A DNA stretch of 51,365 nt from an uncultured Bacteroides sp. (lineage in GTDB: Bacteria > Bacteroidota > Bacteroidia > Bacteroidales > Bacteroidaceae). The notes beneath the pieces were generated by a model. It searched no databases. It was not told the origin of the DNA and saw only the letters and a list, made by a program, of their open reading frames with translations. Both the position numbers and the translations under genes were made by a program. Positions 15,693-23,352 of this stretch are shown here, in pieces (position 1 is the stretch's first letter; every line of letters starts with the position of its first letter). The DNA lies in assembly GCA_949289345.1 (NCBI GenBank), contig CASENS010000027.1:1-51365 (forward strand), in the 5' to 3' direction.

Positions 15693-17090
15693 ATGACAAT
15701 CGAAGAAATCTTGAACTCCGGCAACCCGGCTGAAAGCATCATATCAGCCCTGAAAGAGAAGACGATATGCGTTCCTTTTTGGACGGGGCGCGGTGGACTT
15801 TTACAGCAGTACGATGTTACAAAGCATCCGGTCATGAACAAGTCCAAATATCCGGACATTGTCACTGACGAGGGCATTAAGCCTGTAACCCGTATTGTTC
15901 TGGATTTCCCCCGTCTTGCGACAAAGCGTATGACGGAACTTATAACAGGCATCCCTCCGAAAAGGGTTTACACCCCGGATAACGACAAACAGAAACAGAT
16001 CGCCACATATCTTGAAAACATCTACACCCGCAACCGAATTGACAGCGTGAACATAGACAGGTGCAATATGTTATTCGCCAGTTGCGAGGTCTTTACGCTC
16101 TGGTATGCCGTCGAGCAGCGGAACGGGCTGTACGGGTTCGATTCCCCGCTGAAACTACGATGCAGGACTTTCTCTCCGATGCTCGGCGATGACCTTTATC
16201 CTCTGTTTGACGAGTACGGGGACATGATAGCGATGTCTATCGGGTACACCCGGAAGAAAGGCAGGAAGTTCGTCCAGTACTTCGACACCTACACGGACTC
16301 CAGACACATCAAGTGGAGCAACGAAAACGGCGGATGGGCGGTTATTGAGGATGAAGACATAACTGTCGTCGGGAAAATACCGGGTGCCTATATGTGGAGA
16401 CCGGCTCCGATATGGGACGGGACAATAAACAATGTTTATGAAATGGAATGGTCATTGAGCAGGAACGGAAACTATCTGCGAGACAACTCCAAACCGAAAT
16501 TCGTGGTTTTCGCTGACTCAATCGTTAATTACGGAGACGAGAAAAGCCCCGACAAGGAGTTCAAGGCCGTGATGCAATACCCTGCGAACGGCAGGGCCGA
16601 ATATATCACATGGCCGCAGGCGACTGAAAACCTGAAATTCCATATCGACCAGCTCCGTAACCTGTTCTTCACGCAGCTTCAACTCCCAGACTGGTCATAC
16701 GAAAAGATGTCGCAGCAGGCCCTGTCCGGAGAAAGCCGCAAGCAGCTGTTTATCGACGCGCAGCTGAAAGTCAAGGATGAGAGCGGACGCCTGCTTGAAT
16801 TCTTCGACCGCGAGACCAATGTCATCAAGGCGTTTGCCAAGGTGATGCTCGGTGATAACTATGCCGCCGACATTGACGCACTGAAAGTCGAAACCGTGAT
16901 AACGCCTTTCGCCATAACCGATGAAAAGGACACGATCAACAACCTCATGGCGGCAAACGGCGGCGAACCGCTCATGTCCCAGAGGGAATCCATAGAAAAG
17001 TTCGGGCGGAGCGACGATGTTGACAAGACACTCCGGGAAATAGCCGAACAGAACAGCAAAAAGGATGTTTTCGGGAACAGTTATGAATGA
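15693..17090 (+). CDS. Portal protein (SPP1 gp6-like)
   Basis: 465 aa. It forms the dodecameric DNA channel at the capsid vertex. It shows the usual arrangement: an N-terminal arm with RMTELITGIPPKRVY, a wing region with SIGYTRKKGRKFVQYFDTYTDSRHIKW, and a C-terminal stem helix with LRNLFFTQLQLPDWSYEKMSQQALSGESRKQLFIDAQLK, characteristic of SPP1-type portals. It follows the terminase and overlaps the next small gene by 8 bp. Confidence 0.9.
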   Translation: MTIEEILNSGNPAESIISALKEKTICVPFWTGRGGLLQQYDVTKHPVMNKSKYPDIVTDEGIKPVTRIVLDFPRLATKRMTELITGIPPKRVYTPDNDKQKQIATYLENIYTRNRIDSVNIDRCNMLFASCEVFTLWYAVEQRNGLYGFDSPLKLRCRTFSPMLGDDLYPLFDEYGDMIAMSIGYTRKKGRKFVQYFDTYTDSRHIKWSNENGGWAVIEDEDITVVGKIPGAYMWRPAPIWDGTINNVYEMEWSLSRNGNYLRDNSKPKFVVFADSIVNYGDEKSPDKEFKAVMQYPANGRAEYITWPQATENLKFHIDQLRNLFFTQLQLPDWSYEKMSQQALSGESRKQLFIDAQLKVKDESGRLLEFFDRETNVIKAFAKVMLGDNYAADIDALKVETVITPFAITDEKDTINNLMAANGGEPLMSQRESIEKFGRSDDVDKTLREIAEQNSKKDVFGNSYE

Positions 17091-17310
17091 AGCCGATAAA
17101 ATGCTGTCCGAAGCGATATTCCGGACAATTGCCGCCATAGAGCGGGAAAAGGAAACGGCCGGGAAGATGCCGGCCCACGCGATGTACGAGGACCTGATAT
17201 CAAAAATGCGGGATGCGCTGAATAGCCTGTATTCACAGGGGAGAATCAGGGTCGGGAACACTATCAACAGCAAGTATATAACGACAAAGACGGCCAATGG
17301 CAACAAATAA
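17083..17310 (+). CDS. Small protein between portal and MuF genes
   Basis: 75 aa, beginning with ATG at 17083 inside the portal stop region and ending inside the MuF gene, so it overlaps both. It is helical (MLSEAIFRTIAAIEREKETAGK) with a basic Thr/Lys-rich end. No family is recognised. The tight double overlap indicates co-translation with the head genes; it may be a minor head or chaperone component. Confidence 0.65.
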   Translation: MNEADKMLSEAIFRTIAAIEREKETAGKMPAHAMYEDLISKMRDALNSLYSQGRIRVGNTINSKYITTKTANGNK

Positions 17311-19096
17311 ATTCGACAAACAGCATCAGTCAAATCTGTCGGCATACGAACGGGAGATAGACAGGCTCTACCGCAAAATCATCTCGCAGGCTGTGGCGAT
17401 AGGCGTGTCTTTGCCCGATTTCAAGGCCGACAGGCTGTTTTCCTTTGATGACTACCCTGCAATAAGCAAGCAGCTCGAAAAGTTGTTACAGGCGATGCAA
17501 AGCGGCTTGTCGACGATAATCCTGAACGGCATTGATGCAGAATGGACGCTGGCCAACAACAAGAACAGCGAACTCGCCCGGCAGGTGTTCGGGGACAGTA
17601 TCGGCAAAATGACAAAGGAACAGGAACGCCGTTATTTCAGCACCAACGACAGCGCACGGGAGGCTTTCACGAAACGAAAGGTAAACGGGCTCAACCTTTC
17701 TGACAGGGTATGGCGGTACACGGACCAGTTCAAGTCTGAAATAGAACTCGGACTTGACATCGGCATACGCAACGGTCTGTCGGCTGATGATATGTCGCGT
17801 GAACTTCGGGATTACCTGCGGCACACCGACAAGCTCTTCCGGCGTGTCAGGGACGAGCACGGGGAACTGCAGCTGTCAAAACGGGCGGCGGCGTTCCACC
17901 CCGGACAGGGCGTGTACCGAAGCTCGTACAAGAACGCCCGCAGGCTTGCGGCCACGGAAACCAACATGGCCTATATGACCGCCGACTATGAGCGCTGGCA
18001 GCAGCTTGACTTTGTCGTCGGCATTGAAATCAAACTGTCAAACAACCACACACTCAACGGCGTTCCGTTTACGGACATCTGTGACGAGCTGAAAGGGCGT
18101 TATCCCAAGGACTTCAAGTTCACTGGATGGCATCCTCACTGCCGCTGCCGGGCCGTGACGATATTGAAAACTGATGATGAGATAGCCGAGGATACCCGGC
18201 GCATCCTTGACGGGAAACCGCTGGACGGCAAGAGCGTGAACCGGGTCGATGATGTACCGGATGCATTCAAGCGGTGGCTGAAAGACAACGAGGAGCGGGC
18301 GAAACGGAGCTATTCAATGCCGTACTTCATCAAGGACAACCCCAAATACCTGCCCCAAGGTTATTCAAAGCTCTATGCGATGAGAATGCCATACGACACG
18401 CACGAGGAATATGCAAAGGCTATGGCTTACAACAGGAAGCACGCCGGGTTCTCTGCCGCAATAACGCAGAACAACCGGGAATTGTCGGAGTTGCTGCCTG
18501 TCATTCAGGGCAAGATAATGAATTTCACGGAAGCCGACGGGAGCAGGTGTAATCCGGGCTATTCGCTTTCAGATGCCGCAGACCTGGGATATCGCCACAA
18601 CTGCCAAACCTGTACGGTGGCATACGAATTACGCCGGCGAGGTTTTGACCTGCAGGCGACCCCCAATCCAGTGTTGAAAGGCTACAAAAATTACAGGAGC
18701 TTCGACCGTTTCTGCGTGAGTAAAAAAATGGACTGGCGAGACCGCTTCCTGACATCAGACGGCAAAAGGGCTGGCTATGAATGGTCGGCGGGGATAAAGG
18801 ATACTGGCCTTGCCAAACTGAAATTTATCGAGGACAGGACAGCCGAACAGGGGCGTTACGAGATTTATTGCGCATGGAAAGGGAAAAACTCCGGAGCGCA
18901 TGTCTTTATCGTCGAGCGACAAAAAGACGGCAACCTGTTATGGTTTGACCCACAATCAGGTCGCCGTGGTAGTTGGCAGGATTTCGATGATGATTACATC
19001 AATAAAATGAAATCCGGATCAATTGGCGTGCTACGCATTGACGACAAACTGATAAACCCGGAGTTTTCAGCTCGCTTCAAGAAGTCCGATGACTAA
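17297..19096 (+). CDS. MuF-type minor head protein with C-terminal papain-fold toxin-like domain
   Basis: 599 aa, against about 300-400 for plain MuF proteins. Residues 1-300 are the head morphogenesis domain, ending in the Mu F signature RLAATETNMAYMTADYERW and TGWHPHCRCRAV. Residues about 415-590 resemble papain-fold toxin 1 (Tox-PL): Cys in HNCQTCTVAYELRRRG (C436/C439), His in SGAHVFIVE (H535) and Asp in WFDPQSGR (D551), a full Cys-His-Asp triad by position. MuF proteins with C-terminal toxins are a known polymorphic family of temperate phages; the toxin part could travel in the virion. The last 30 bp overlap a convergent minus-strand gene that may encode immunity. Confidence 0.85.
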   Translation: MATNKFDKQHQSNLSAYEREIDRLYRKIISQAVAIGVSLPDFKADRLFSFDDYPAISKQLEKLLQAMQSGLSTIILNGIDAEWTLANNKNSELARQVFGDSIGKMTKEQERRYFSTNDSAREAFTKRKVNGLNLSDRVWRYTDQFKSEIELGLDIGIRNGLSADDMSRELRDYLRHTDKLFRRVRDEHGELQLSKRAAAFHPGQGVYRSSYKNARRLAATETNMAYMTADYERWQQLDFVVGIEIKLSNNHTLNGVPFTDICDELKGRYPKDFKFTGWHPHCRCRAVTILKTDDEIAEDTRRILDGKPLDGKSVNRVDDVPDAFKRWLKDNEERAKRSYSMPYFIKDNPKYLPQGYSKLYAMRMPYDTHEEYAKAMAYNRKHAGFSAAITQNNRELSELLPVIQGKIMNFTEADGSRCNPGYSLSDAADLGYRHNCQTCTVAYELRRRGFDLQATPNPVLKGYKNYRSFDRFCVSKKMDWRDRFLTSDGKRAGYEWSAGIKDTGLAKLKFIEDRTAEQGRYEIYCAWKGKNSGAHVFIVERQKDGNLLWFDPQSGRRGSWQDFDDDYINKMKSGSIGVLRIDDKLINPEFSARFKKSDD

Positions 19097-19300
19097 ACCC
19101 AAGTCATCGAAAGGCTTTATTCCCCCGTCTTTCAGCGAGACAAGCACGGGTGCATCGGGAGGGCAAGGAAACCAACGCTCTCTGCTCTCCACTCCCAAAC
19201 TGTATATTTCGCCACCGTCAATATCGCACAGATATGCAGCTGTTCTGTCAAGACCTTGCCTTTCGGCTTCGTCAAGAATTATTTCCGGTATCTTTTTCAT
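19067..19300 (-). CDS. Small acidic protein convergent with the MuF toxin domain; candidate immunity protein
   Basis: 77 aa from the ATG at 19300; a TTG ten codons earlier extends the frame to 19330 but overlaps the promoter box. The sequence (KKIPEIILDEAERQGLDRTAAYLCDIDGGEIYSLG) is acidic, single-domain and without signal or membrane segment. It overlaps the end of the toxin-bearing MuF gene tail to tail by 30 bp, and a TAAGTTTG box lies just upstream, so it can be expressed alone in a lysogen. Small size, acidity, toxin adjacency and its own promoter fit an immunity protein, but no family was recognised. Confidence 0.65.
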   Translation of the reverse strand: MKKIPEIILDEAERQGLDRTAAYLCDIDGGEIYSLGVESRERWFPCPPDAPVLVSLKDGGIKPFDDLGLVIGLLEAS

Positions 19301-19308
19301 ATCGTATA

Positions 19309-19316
19309 CAAACTTA
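19309..19316 (-). promoter_or_regulatory. Promoter -7 box for the candidate immunity gene
   Basis: On the minus strand this reads TAAGTTTG, fitting TAnnTTTG, 8 bp upstream of the ATG at 19300. The transcript would have almost no leader. I see no clear -33 element. Confidence 0.45.
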
Positions 19317-19348
19317 GTTATTTTCCTCAAATTCGCCGTATATCGGCT

Positions 19349-19642
19349 TTACTTTTCGCACTCGTGTAAGTTATTATCCGTCGGATTATCGCCCGTTGTC
19401 AGGGCTTTATTCTGTTTCTTCCGGCGGATATGTTCTTTCGTTATCGAACACCGCCGCCCCTTGTAAGAAATGCCGTCCGATACTCCGATGTTCCACAGCC
19501 GGGCAACCCTGCAGCCGACCTGCTCCGGAGTGAACTGTTCATAGATTGCTGCGAGGCTCGAAAAGTAGAACTCCGTCCGCTCGTCGCCCTCTATGGGCGG
19601 TTCCTTGAACTCAACTCTGTAAAAACAATCCTTGTACCCCAT
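19349..19642 (-). CDS. Small protein of unknown function
   Basis: 97 aa. Starts at 19642, one base inside the upstream stop (TGATG overlap), so it is coupled to the 19863 gene. MGYKDCFYRVEFKEPPIEGDE and LAAIYEQFTPEQVGCRVARLWNIG suggest a compact alpha/beta protein; the last 30 residues are basic then polar and probably disordered. No family is recognised. It is part of the minus-strand island. Confidence 0.65.
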   Translation of the reverse strand: MGYKDCFYRVEFKEPPIEGDERTEFYFSSLAAIYEQFTPEQVGCRVARLWNIGVSDGISYKGRRCSITKEHIRRKKQNKALTTGDNPTDNNLHECEK

Positions 19643-19863
19643 CACTCGTCCTCCTGCCTGCGATTTATGACGGCCTCCCCATGCGATGAGAAATCCCAGT
19701 CCTGTATCCGATCCTCGGCTTCCGGCTGAACCTCTACCTTGCCGAGCGTCCCGCCGATGCTTTTCTCCGCTATCGCCTCCGCTTCCTGGCGGCTGTGTGC
19801 CGCCACTATGACCTGCCCGTTGAACACGAGCCTTGCCCTGATTTTGTACTGTTTCTTTGCCAT
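19642..19863 (-). CDS. Small protein of unknown function
   Basis: 73 aa from the ATG at 19863 (MAKKQYKIRARLVFNGQVIV), chosen over an upstream in-frame ATG at 19893 because the first ten codons look non-coding. AAHSRQEAEAIAEKS resembles a short strand-helix unit of the kind found in small nucleic-acid-binding or ribosome-associated folds, but I cannot name it. It is the first gene of the distal minus-strand operon. Confidence 0.62.
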   Translation of the reverse strand: MAKKQYKIRARLVFNGQVIVAAHSRQEAEAIAEKSIGGTLGKVEVQPEAEDRIQDWDFSSHGEAVINRRQEDE

Positions 19864-19935
19864 TGTCTTTTCCGTTTTTTGCCCTGTGTGCATCAGGCGT
19901 TACCACTCACCCGAGAAAAACAGGTCCGGTCGCCT

Positions 19936-19980
19936 GACCCGTCAGGGTCTTTTTTGATAATACGAAGTATTATTTTTTTT
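19936..19980 (+). terminator. Tandem intrinsic terminators, plus strand
   Basis: Two hairpins in a row: GACCC-GTCA-GGGTC with six T (19936-19955) and ATAATAC-GAA-GTATTAT with seven T (19957-19980). Both point rightwards, so they stop plus-strand transcripts that have read from the MuF gene through the antisense side of three minus-strand genes. Confidence 0.8.
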
Positions 19981-20080
19981 CTATATCTTATCCTTTCTTT
20001 TACTATCCTTTTTCGCGCGTGAGGAAAACTCTTGAAATTTCCACTTATCGCAACGAGAAATATGTTTGAGAAACAATTTC

Positions 20081-20120
20081 CGCTAACGACAACCAACAAA
20101 GACAATGATTATCGTTAGCG
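20081..20120 (-). promoter_or_regulatory. Inverted repeat upstream of the distal minus-strand operon
   Basis: CGCTAACGA (20081-20089) and TCGTTAGCG (20112-20120) form a perfect 9-bp inverted repeat with a 22-bp spacer. On the minus strand the spacer contains TGTCTTTG, one base from a TAnnTTTG box, so two operator half-sites may flank a promoter for the gene at 19863. The rest of 19981-20195 is AT-rich without visible genes. Confidence 0.45.
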
Positions 20121-20195
20121 AAAACGCATTTTACGGTGGTCGGACTTTTTCCCTGATTTTCCCCGTTTTTCTGTCAAAAAGCAGTGTTTTCATAA

Positions 20196-20243
20196 CCTGT
20201 AAAAAAAATATCGCGGCGATAATGATATTATCGTTGCCGATAA
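20196..20243 (-). terminator. Intrinsic terminator, minus strand
   Basis: Read on the minus strand, CGATAAT-ATC-ATTATCG (20217-20233), with additional GC pairing around it, is followed by CCGCGATA and eight T (20197-20207). It lies directly after the stop of the 20244 gene and should end the proximal minus-strand operon. Confidence 0.7.
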
Positions 20244-20717
20244 CTATGTGAAAAGCCTGTCAATCGGATAAAAGCCGTTCTTCCGGTGGATCGTCCGGGC
20301 CACATCATCGCCCCACACGGAGGCAATAATTCGTATGGCGTTCAAATCCCCGTCCCAGTCTATGCAGCACTCATGGTTGTTGTATTCATAGACATATACC
20401 TCCTGCGGGTTGCATTCGGAACGGATCTTATCGTCGATTGAGTCATAGAATTCATACAGGCGTTTCACCCCATCCTTTGTTCCGTACCCCCCTGCGCCGA
20501 TTGAAACGAGTTTCTCGCCCTCCCGTAACGGGCGTATGGTTTTCAGGCCCTCGGCAAACTGCCTGTCCGAAAATGCGAAGAAGCAGTCATATTTCTTGAC
20601 ATCGACCTTGCTGCGCTCGTCGCAGAGTTCTCTGTACCGCTTCAGTGTATGGGCGTTCCTGTAGTCAAGTACGCCGTAGTTGTTCTGGTTTTCCTCGAAT
20701 TCAAATTCCTGTGCCAT
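20244..20717 (-). CDS. Conserved-looking protein of unknown function
   Basis: 157 aa from the ATG at 20717 (MAQEFEFEENQNNYG). It has YRNAHTLKRYRELCDERSKVDVKKYDCFFAFSDRQFAEGLK and VYVYEYNNHECCIDWDGDLNAIRIIASVWGDDVA, a style I associate with a family common on Bacteroidales plasmids and phages, though I cannot assign a name safely. It lies downstream of the DUF932-like gene in the same operon. Family members often travel with DUF932-type genes as far as I recall. Confidence 0.7.
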   Translation of the reverse strand: MAQEFEFEENQNNYGVLDYRNAHTLKRYRELCDERSKVDVKKYDCFFAFSDRQFAEGLKTIRPLREGEKLVSIGAGGYGTKDGVKRLYEFYDSIDDKIRSECNPQEVYVYEYNNHECCIDWDGDLNAIRIIASVWGDDVARTIHRKNGFYPIDRLFT

Positions 20718-20781
20718 ATTGTTTGAATGTTTTAAGCCCGGCAGAGCCTGTTTTGCGGCTGTCTGCCGGGCAATTGTTATG

Positions 20782-21921
20782 TTACGCATTTACTTTTACA
20801 CGGTTAAGCAGCTGCCCCGATATTTCATGAAGCTCGCGGCTCCGCTCCGGCGTCAGTTCCCTCGCGTGTGCTGTGATGGCCTGCGTCAGTTTCCAGAGTG
20901 TCGCTCCGCCCTGAACGCCGTCCTCCGGATCGTTGCGCATGAGGATTTTTTCGACTTCCTTGCCCTCCTGTTTGAGCAGGCCACCGTCTCGTGTCAGGCG
21001 TTTCAGTTCATGTTCGAAATCGACCTCAATCTCGCTTGCACCCTGTATCTCATAGGCTTTCTGCATCAGGTTGTCCTTGCTGAAAAGCCCTTTTGTCAGG
21101 TCGCGCACTGCCGACACGGTTGTCTTGGTGTCGAGTTCGTAGGTCTGCTGTGACAGTTGGAGATTATCCGGGAGTTTCGAGCCGAGGTGTACCTGTTTCA
21201 TCACGCTCTCGCGCACCATGCCGTTAAGGCAGGCCCCGTTCAGCAGGAAAGCCCTCATGTCAACGGCCCCGTCCCCATAGTCCGAGGTGCTGAACCTCGC
21301 CCCGGCGAAGATTATTACATCGCCGTTCTTGGCTGTCGGGACGGTGATCGGTGTCGGCAGTATGGTCTCTGCCCATATCTTCGTGTCGTTCATGTATGCG
21401 TCCGAGATGACCGCCCCCTGTTCTGCGGTCTCCTGTACGAAAGCCGTCAGGATTTCGACACTGTTCAGTCGGCGGTAGCTGTCGCTCAATACGCCCCTTA
21501 CCTGCTGCCCGACTGTCCGCACGAGAACCCGGCTGCGCTGTGTCCAGCCGCTGTGCTCGTTCAGGAGTGTCGCCGCGAGGTGCTTCGCCCATGGTTCGCC
21601 TGCCGCAAGTCCGCGCAGGTAGCGGGACGGAATACCCATCCGGTCGGCGAGCTGTCCTATGGCGTTGTCGTGGATTGAGAACTGTCCGTCAGGCATGTTC
21701 ATCTGCAGGCTTCCCTCGCCGCTGAATGTGATTACCGGGCTGTGGTCGTTCATCTTGAGGTTCACGCCGATCGGCGCGATATAGTCTTGGGCGATCTTGC
21801 CCTCGTTCACGAGGCGCTCCATTGTAGCCCTTACTCCGACGGCCTTGCCGTCAATCATCCGATGAACCTTGTTCATCACAACTTCGTTCAATCCTTGCTG
21901 TAATTCGGTTGTCTGTGCCAT
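20782..21921 (-). CDS. DUF932-like phage/plasmid protein
   Basis: 379 aa. The segment LADRMGIPSRYLRGLAAGEPW...LLNEHSGWTQRSRVLVRTVGQQVRGVLSDSYRRLNSVEIL (about residues 95-155) is typical of the DUF932 (TIGR03299-like) family found on phages and plasmids. The rest is helical with coiled-coil propensity near the C-terminus. The function of the family is unknown; it is usually expressed early. It is the largest gene of the minus-strand island. Confidence 0.8.
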   Translation of the reverse strand: MAQTTELQQGLNEVVMNKVHRMIDGKAVGVRATMERLVNEGKIAQDYIAPIGVNLKMNDHSPVITFSGEGSLQMNMPDGQFSIHDNAIGQLADRMGIPSRYLRGLAAGEPWAKHLAATLLNEHSGWTQRSRVLVRTVGQQVRGVLSDSYRRLNSVEILTAFVQETAEQGAVISDAYMNDTKIWAETILPTPITVPTAKNGDVIIFAGARFSTSDYGDGAVDMRAFLLNGACLNGMVRESVMKQVHLGSKLPDNLQLSQQTYELDTKTTVSAVRDLTKGLFSKDNLMQKAYEIQGASEIEVDFEHELKRLTRDGGLLKQEGKEVEKILMRNDPEDGVQGGATLWKLTQAITAHARELTPERSRELHEISGQLLNRVKVNA

Positions 21922-21940
21922 AATGTTGAAATTTAGTTCG

Positions 21941-22066
21941 TTATAGAATTGTCAGATTTCTCAAATATTCCAGTGCCTCCGCATACAGGTCTTTGTCTGA
22001 AAGGTCGTCCGAACTCGGCTCGAACCCTGCGAGGTATGCGTCCTCGATTGTCGTGTCTTTTGTCAT
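21941..22066 (-). CDS. Very small acidic protein, 41 aa
   Basis: Reads MTKDTTIEDAYLAGFEPSSD, DLSDKDLYAEALEYLRNLTI, L. A good Shine-Dalgarno (AGGAGG) lies 8 bp upstream of the ATG at 22066, which is unusual for this genome and argues for real translation. The protein is strongly acidic with a C-terminal helix. It lies between the 22333 and DUF932-like genes in the same operon. No family is recognised. Confidence 0.6.
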   Translation of the reverse strand: MTKDTTIEDAYLAGFEPSSDDLSDKDLYAEALEYLRNLTIL

Positions 22067-22081
22067 GTCCTTGTCCTCCTG

Positions 22082-22333
22082 TTATTTGGCATAAAACGAA
22101 AACTTCAATCCCCGGCGCAGCTTGCAGATACAAACATCGTCCATACATTCGAAAGCCCTTTTGAGGAACTTGTTCAGCAGTTCGACCCCTATCAGGTTCA
22201 TCGCTCCGGTCACGCCTACAAGGGTGTGGATTTTATTCCCCTCGCTGTCTATCCCGGAAACCTTGATCCTGAAGTTCCTGTTTATTTCCTTTGAGCTGTA
22301 CGCCAGTGTCATTGTCTTCATTTTTGCTGTCAT
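22082..22333 (-). CDS. Small basic protein of unknown function
   Basis: 83 aa, first gene of the minus-strand operon. MTAKMKTMTLAYSSKEINRNFRIKVSGIDSEGNKIHTLVGVTGAM is strand-rich and the C-terminus (KFLKRAFECMDDVCICKLRRGLKFSFYAK) is basic with three Cys. Alternative starts lie at codons 5 and 8. The operator at 22350-22364 lies only 17 bp upstream, downstream of the promoter box. No family is recognised. Confidence 0.65.
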   Translation of the reverse strand: MTAKMKTMTLAYSSKEINRNFRIKVSGIDSEGNKIHTLVGVTGAMNLIGVELLNKFLKRAFECMDDVCICKLRRGLKFSFYAK

Positions 22334-22349
22334 TTTTATATTATAATCT

Positions 22350-22378
22350 GATTACATCGTAATCACGATGCAAATATA
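22350..22378 (-). promoter_or_regulatory. Promoter and downstream operator of the minus-strand island
   Basis: On the minus strand TATATTTG (22371-22378) fits the -7 box, and the palindrome GATTACATCGTAATC (22350-22364, plus-strand sense) falls at about the start of transcription. Unlike the other four sites, the operator is downstream of the box, a position that favours repression. Confidence 0.65.
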
Positions 22379-22503
22379 AGTGAAGTATTTTTGAAATAAC
22401 ACACTTTTTCCGATTATTTTTATCCTTTTTAGTTAATTTTCTGACGACACACAAGCATATTATCCCGTATCTATCTGAATATCATAACCACATAAAAATC
22501 CGT

Positions 22504-22587
22504 GTTATACGAAATTTTCTCTCGAAAATATGTTTATTATGTAATCGCTTTTATGAAATTTAATTACTTTTGTCGTAGTTATACGAA
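22504..22587 (+). promoter_or_regulatory. Promoter region of the capsid operon with operator and flanking direct repeats
   Basis: A diverged operator GTTTATTATGTAATC (22532-22546; 13 of 15 match) is followed by TACTTTTG (22565-22572), a TAnnTTTG box 35 bp before the scaffold gene. The 10-bp direct repeat GTTATACGAA occurs at 22504-22513 and 22578-22587, on either side of the promoter. The rest of the gap from 22379 is AT-rich with no gene visible. Confidence 0.65.
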
Positions 22588-22607
22588 CAGTTAAATTTTG
22601 CATTGAT

Positions 22608-23324
22608 ATGAGAGACCAGATTTTGAATGCGTTGAAAGCCAAATTTCCGGGGGTCAACGCCATTGTCCTGAACAGGATTGCCGACAAGCTCGCCAAGACT
22701 GTCACGACACAGGAGCAACTCACAACCGCCGTCGCGGGGGTGACGCAGGAATTCATAGAGATTATCGAAAGCTACGGCGACAGCCGTGCGACCGAAGCCC
22801 AGCAGACGGCAGTCCACAACTATGAAACAAAGTACGGACTGAGAGACGGACAGAAGGTCGAGCCAAACGGGGGTGCAGGAACTGCTGGAGGCCAGGCAGG
22901 AGGCACAACCGCACAGCAGCAGAACACAGGGGGTGCGCAGGAACAGGTTCCGGCTTGGGCACAGGCGCTCATTGACAGCAACAAGGTCATGTCAGAGCGG
23001 CTGAACAAGATGGATATCGAGCGCACAACCGCCACACGCAGACAGCAACTTCAAACAATCATCGCGAAGCTGCCGGAGGATCTCCGCAAAGGCTATGAGC
23101 GGACACCTGTTGACAATTTGACCGACGAGCAGTTCAGTACCCTTGTCGGGGAAATCACAACCGAGGTGGACGGGATAGCCAACGCGATACAGGCGAAAGG
23201 GGCTGTTTTCGGAAAGCCCACCGTACAGAGCGGCACGGGCAACCAGGGGGACGCGCTGACAAAGGAACAGGAGGAGGCAATCGCCCGTCGTGACGGTGCC
23301 CCAAAAGAGGGTCAGCCGTTCTAA
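22608..23324 (+). CDS. Putative capsid scaffolding protein
   Basis: 238 aa, first gene of the structural operon, just upstream of the decoration and capsid genes. The N-terminal helical part (ILNALKAKFPGVNAIVLNRIADKLAKTV) is followed by a Gly/Gln-rich linker (about residues 84-108) and a second helical domain (NKMDIERTTATRRQQLQTIIAKLPEDLRKGYER). A hydrophilic, helical, low-complexity composition and this position are typical of scaffolds. The assignment rests mainly on position and composition. Confidence 0.65.
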   Translation: MRDQILNALKAKFPGVNAIVLNRIADKLAKTVTTQEQLTTAVAGVTQEFIEIIESYGDSRATEAQQTAVHNYETKYGLRDGQKVEPNGGAGTAGGQAGGTTAQQQNTGGAQEQVPAWAQALIDSNKVMSERLNKMDIERTTATRRQQLQTIIAKLPEDLRKGYERTPVDNLTDEQFSTLVGEITTEVDGIANAIQAKGAVFGKPTVQSGTGNQGDALTKEQEEAIARRDGAPKEGQPF

Positions 23325-23352
23325 TGTTTAACTATTCTAAATTACGAAGACA

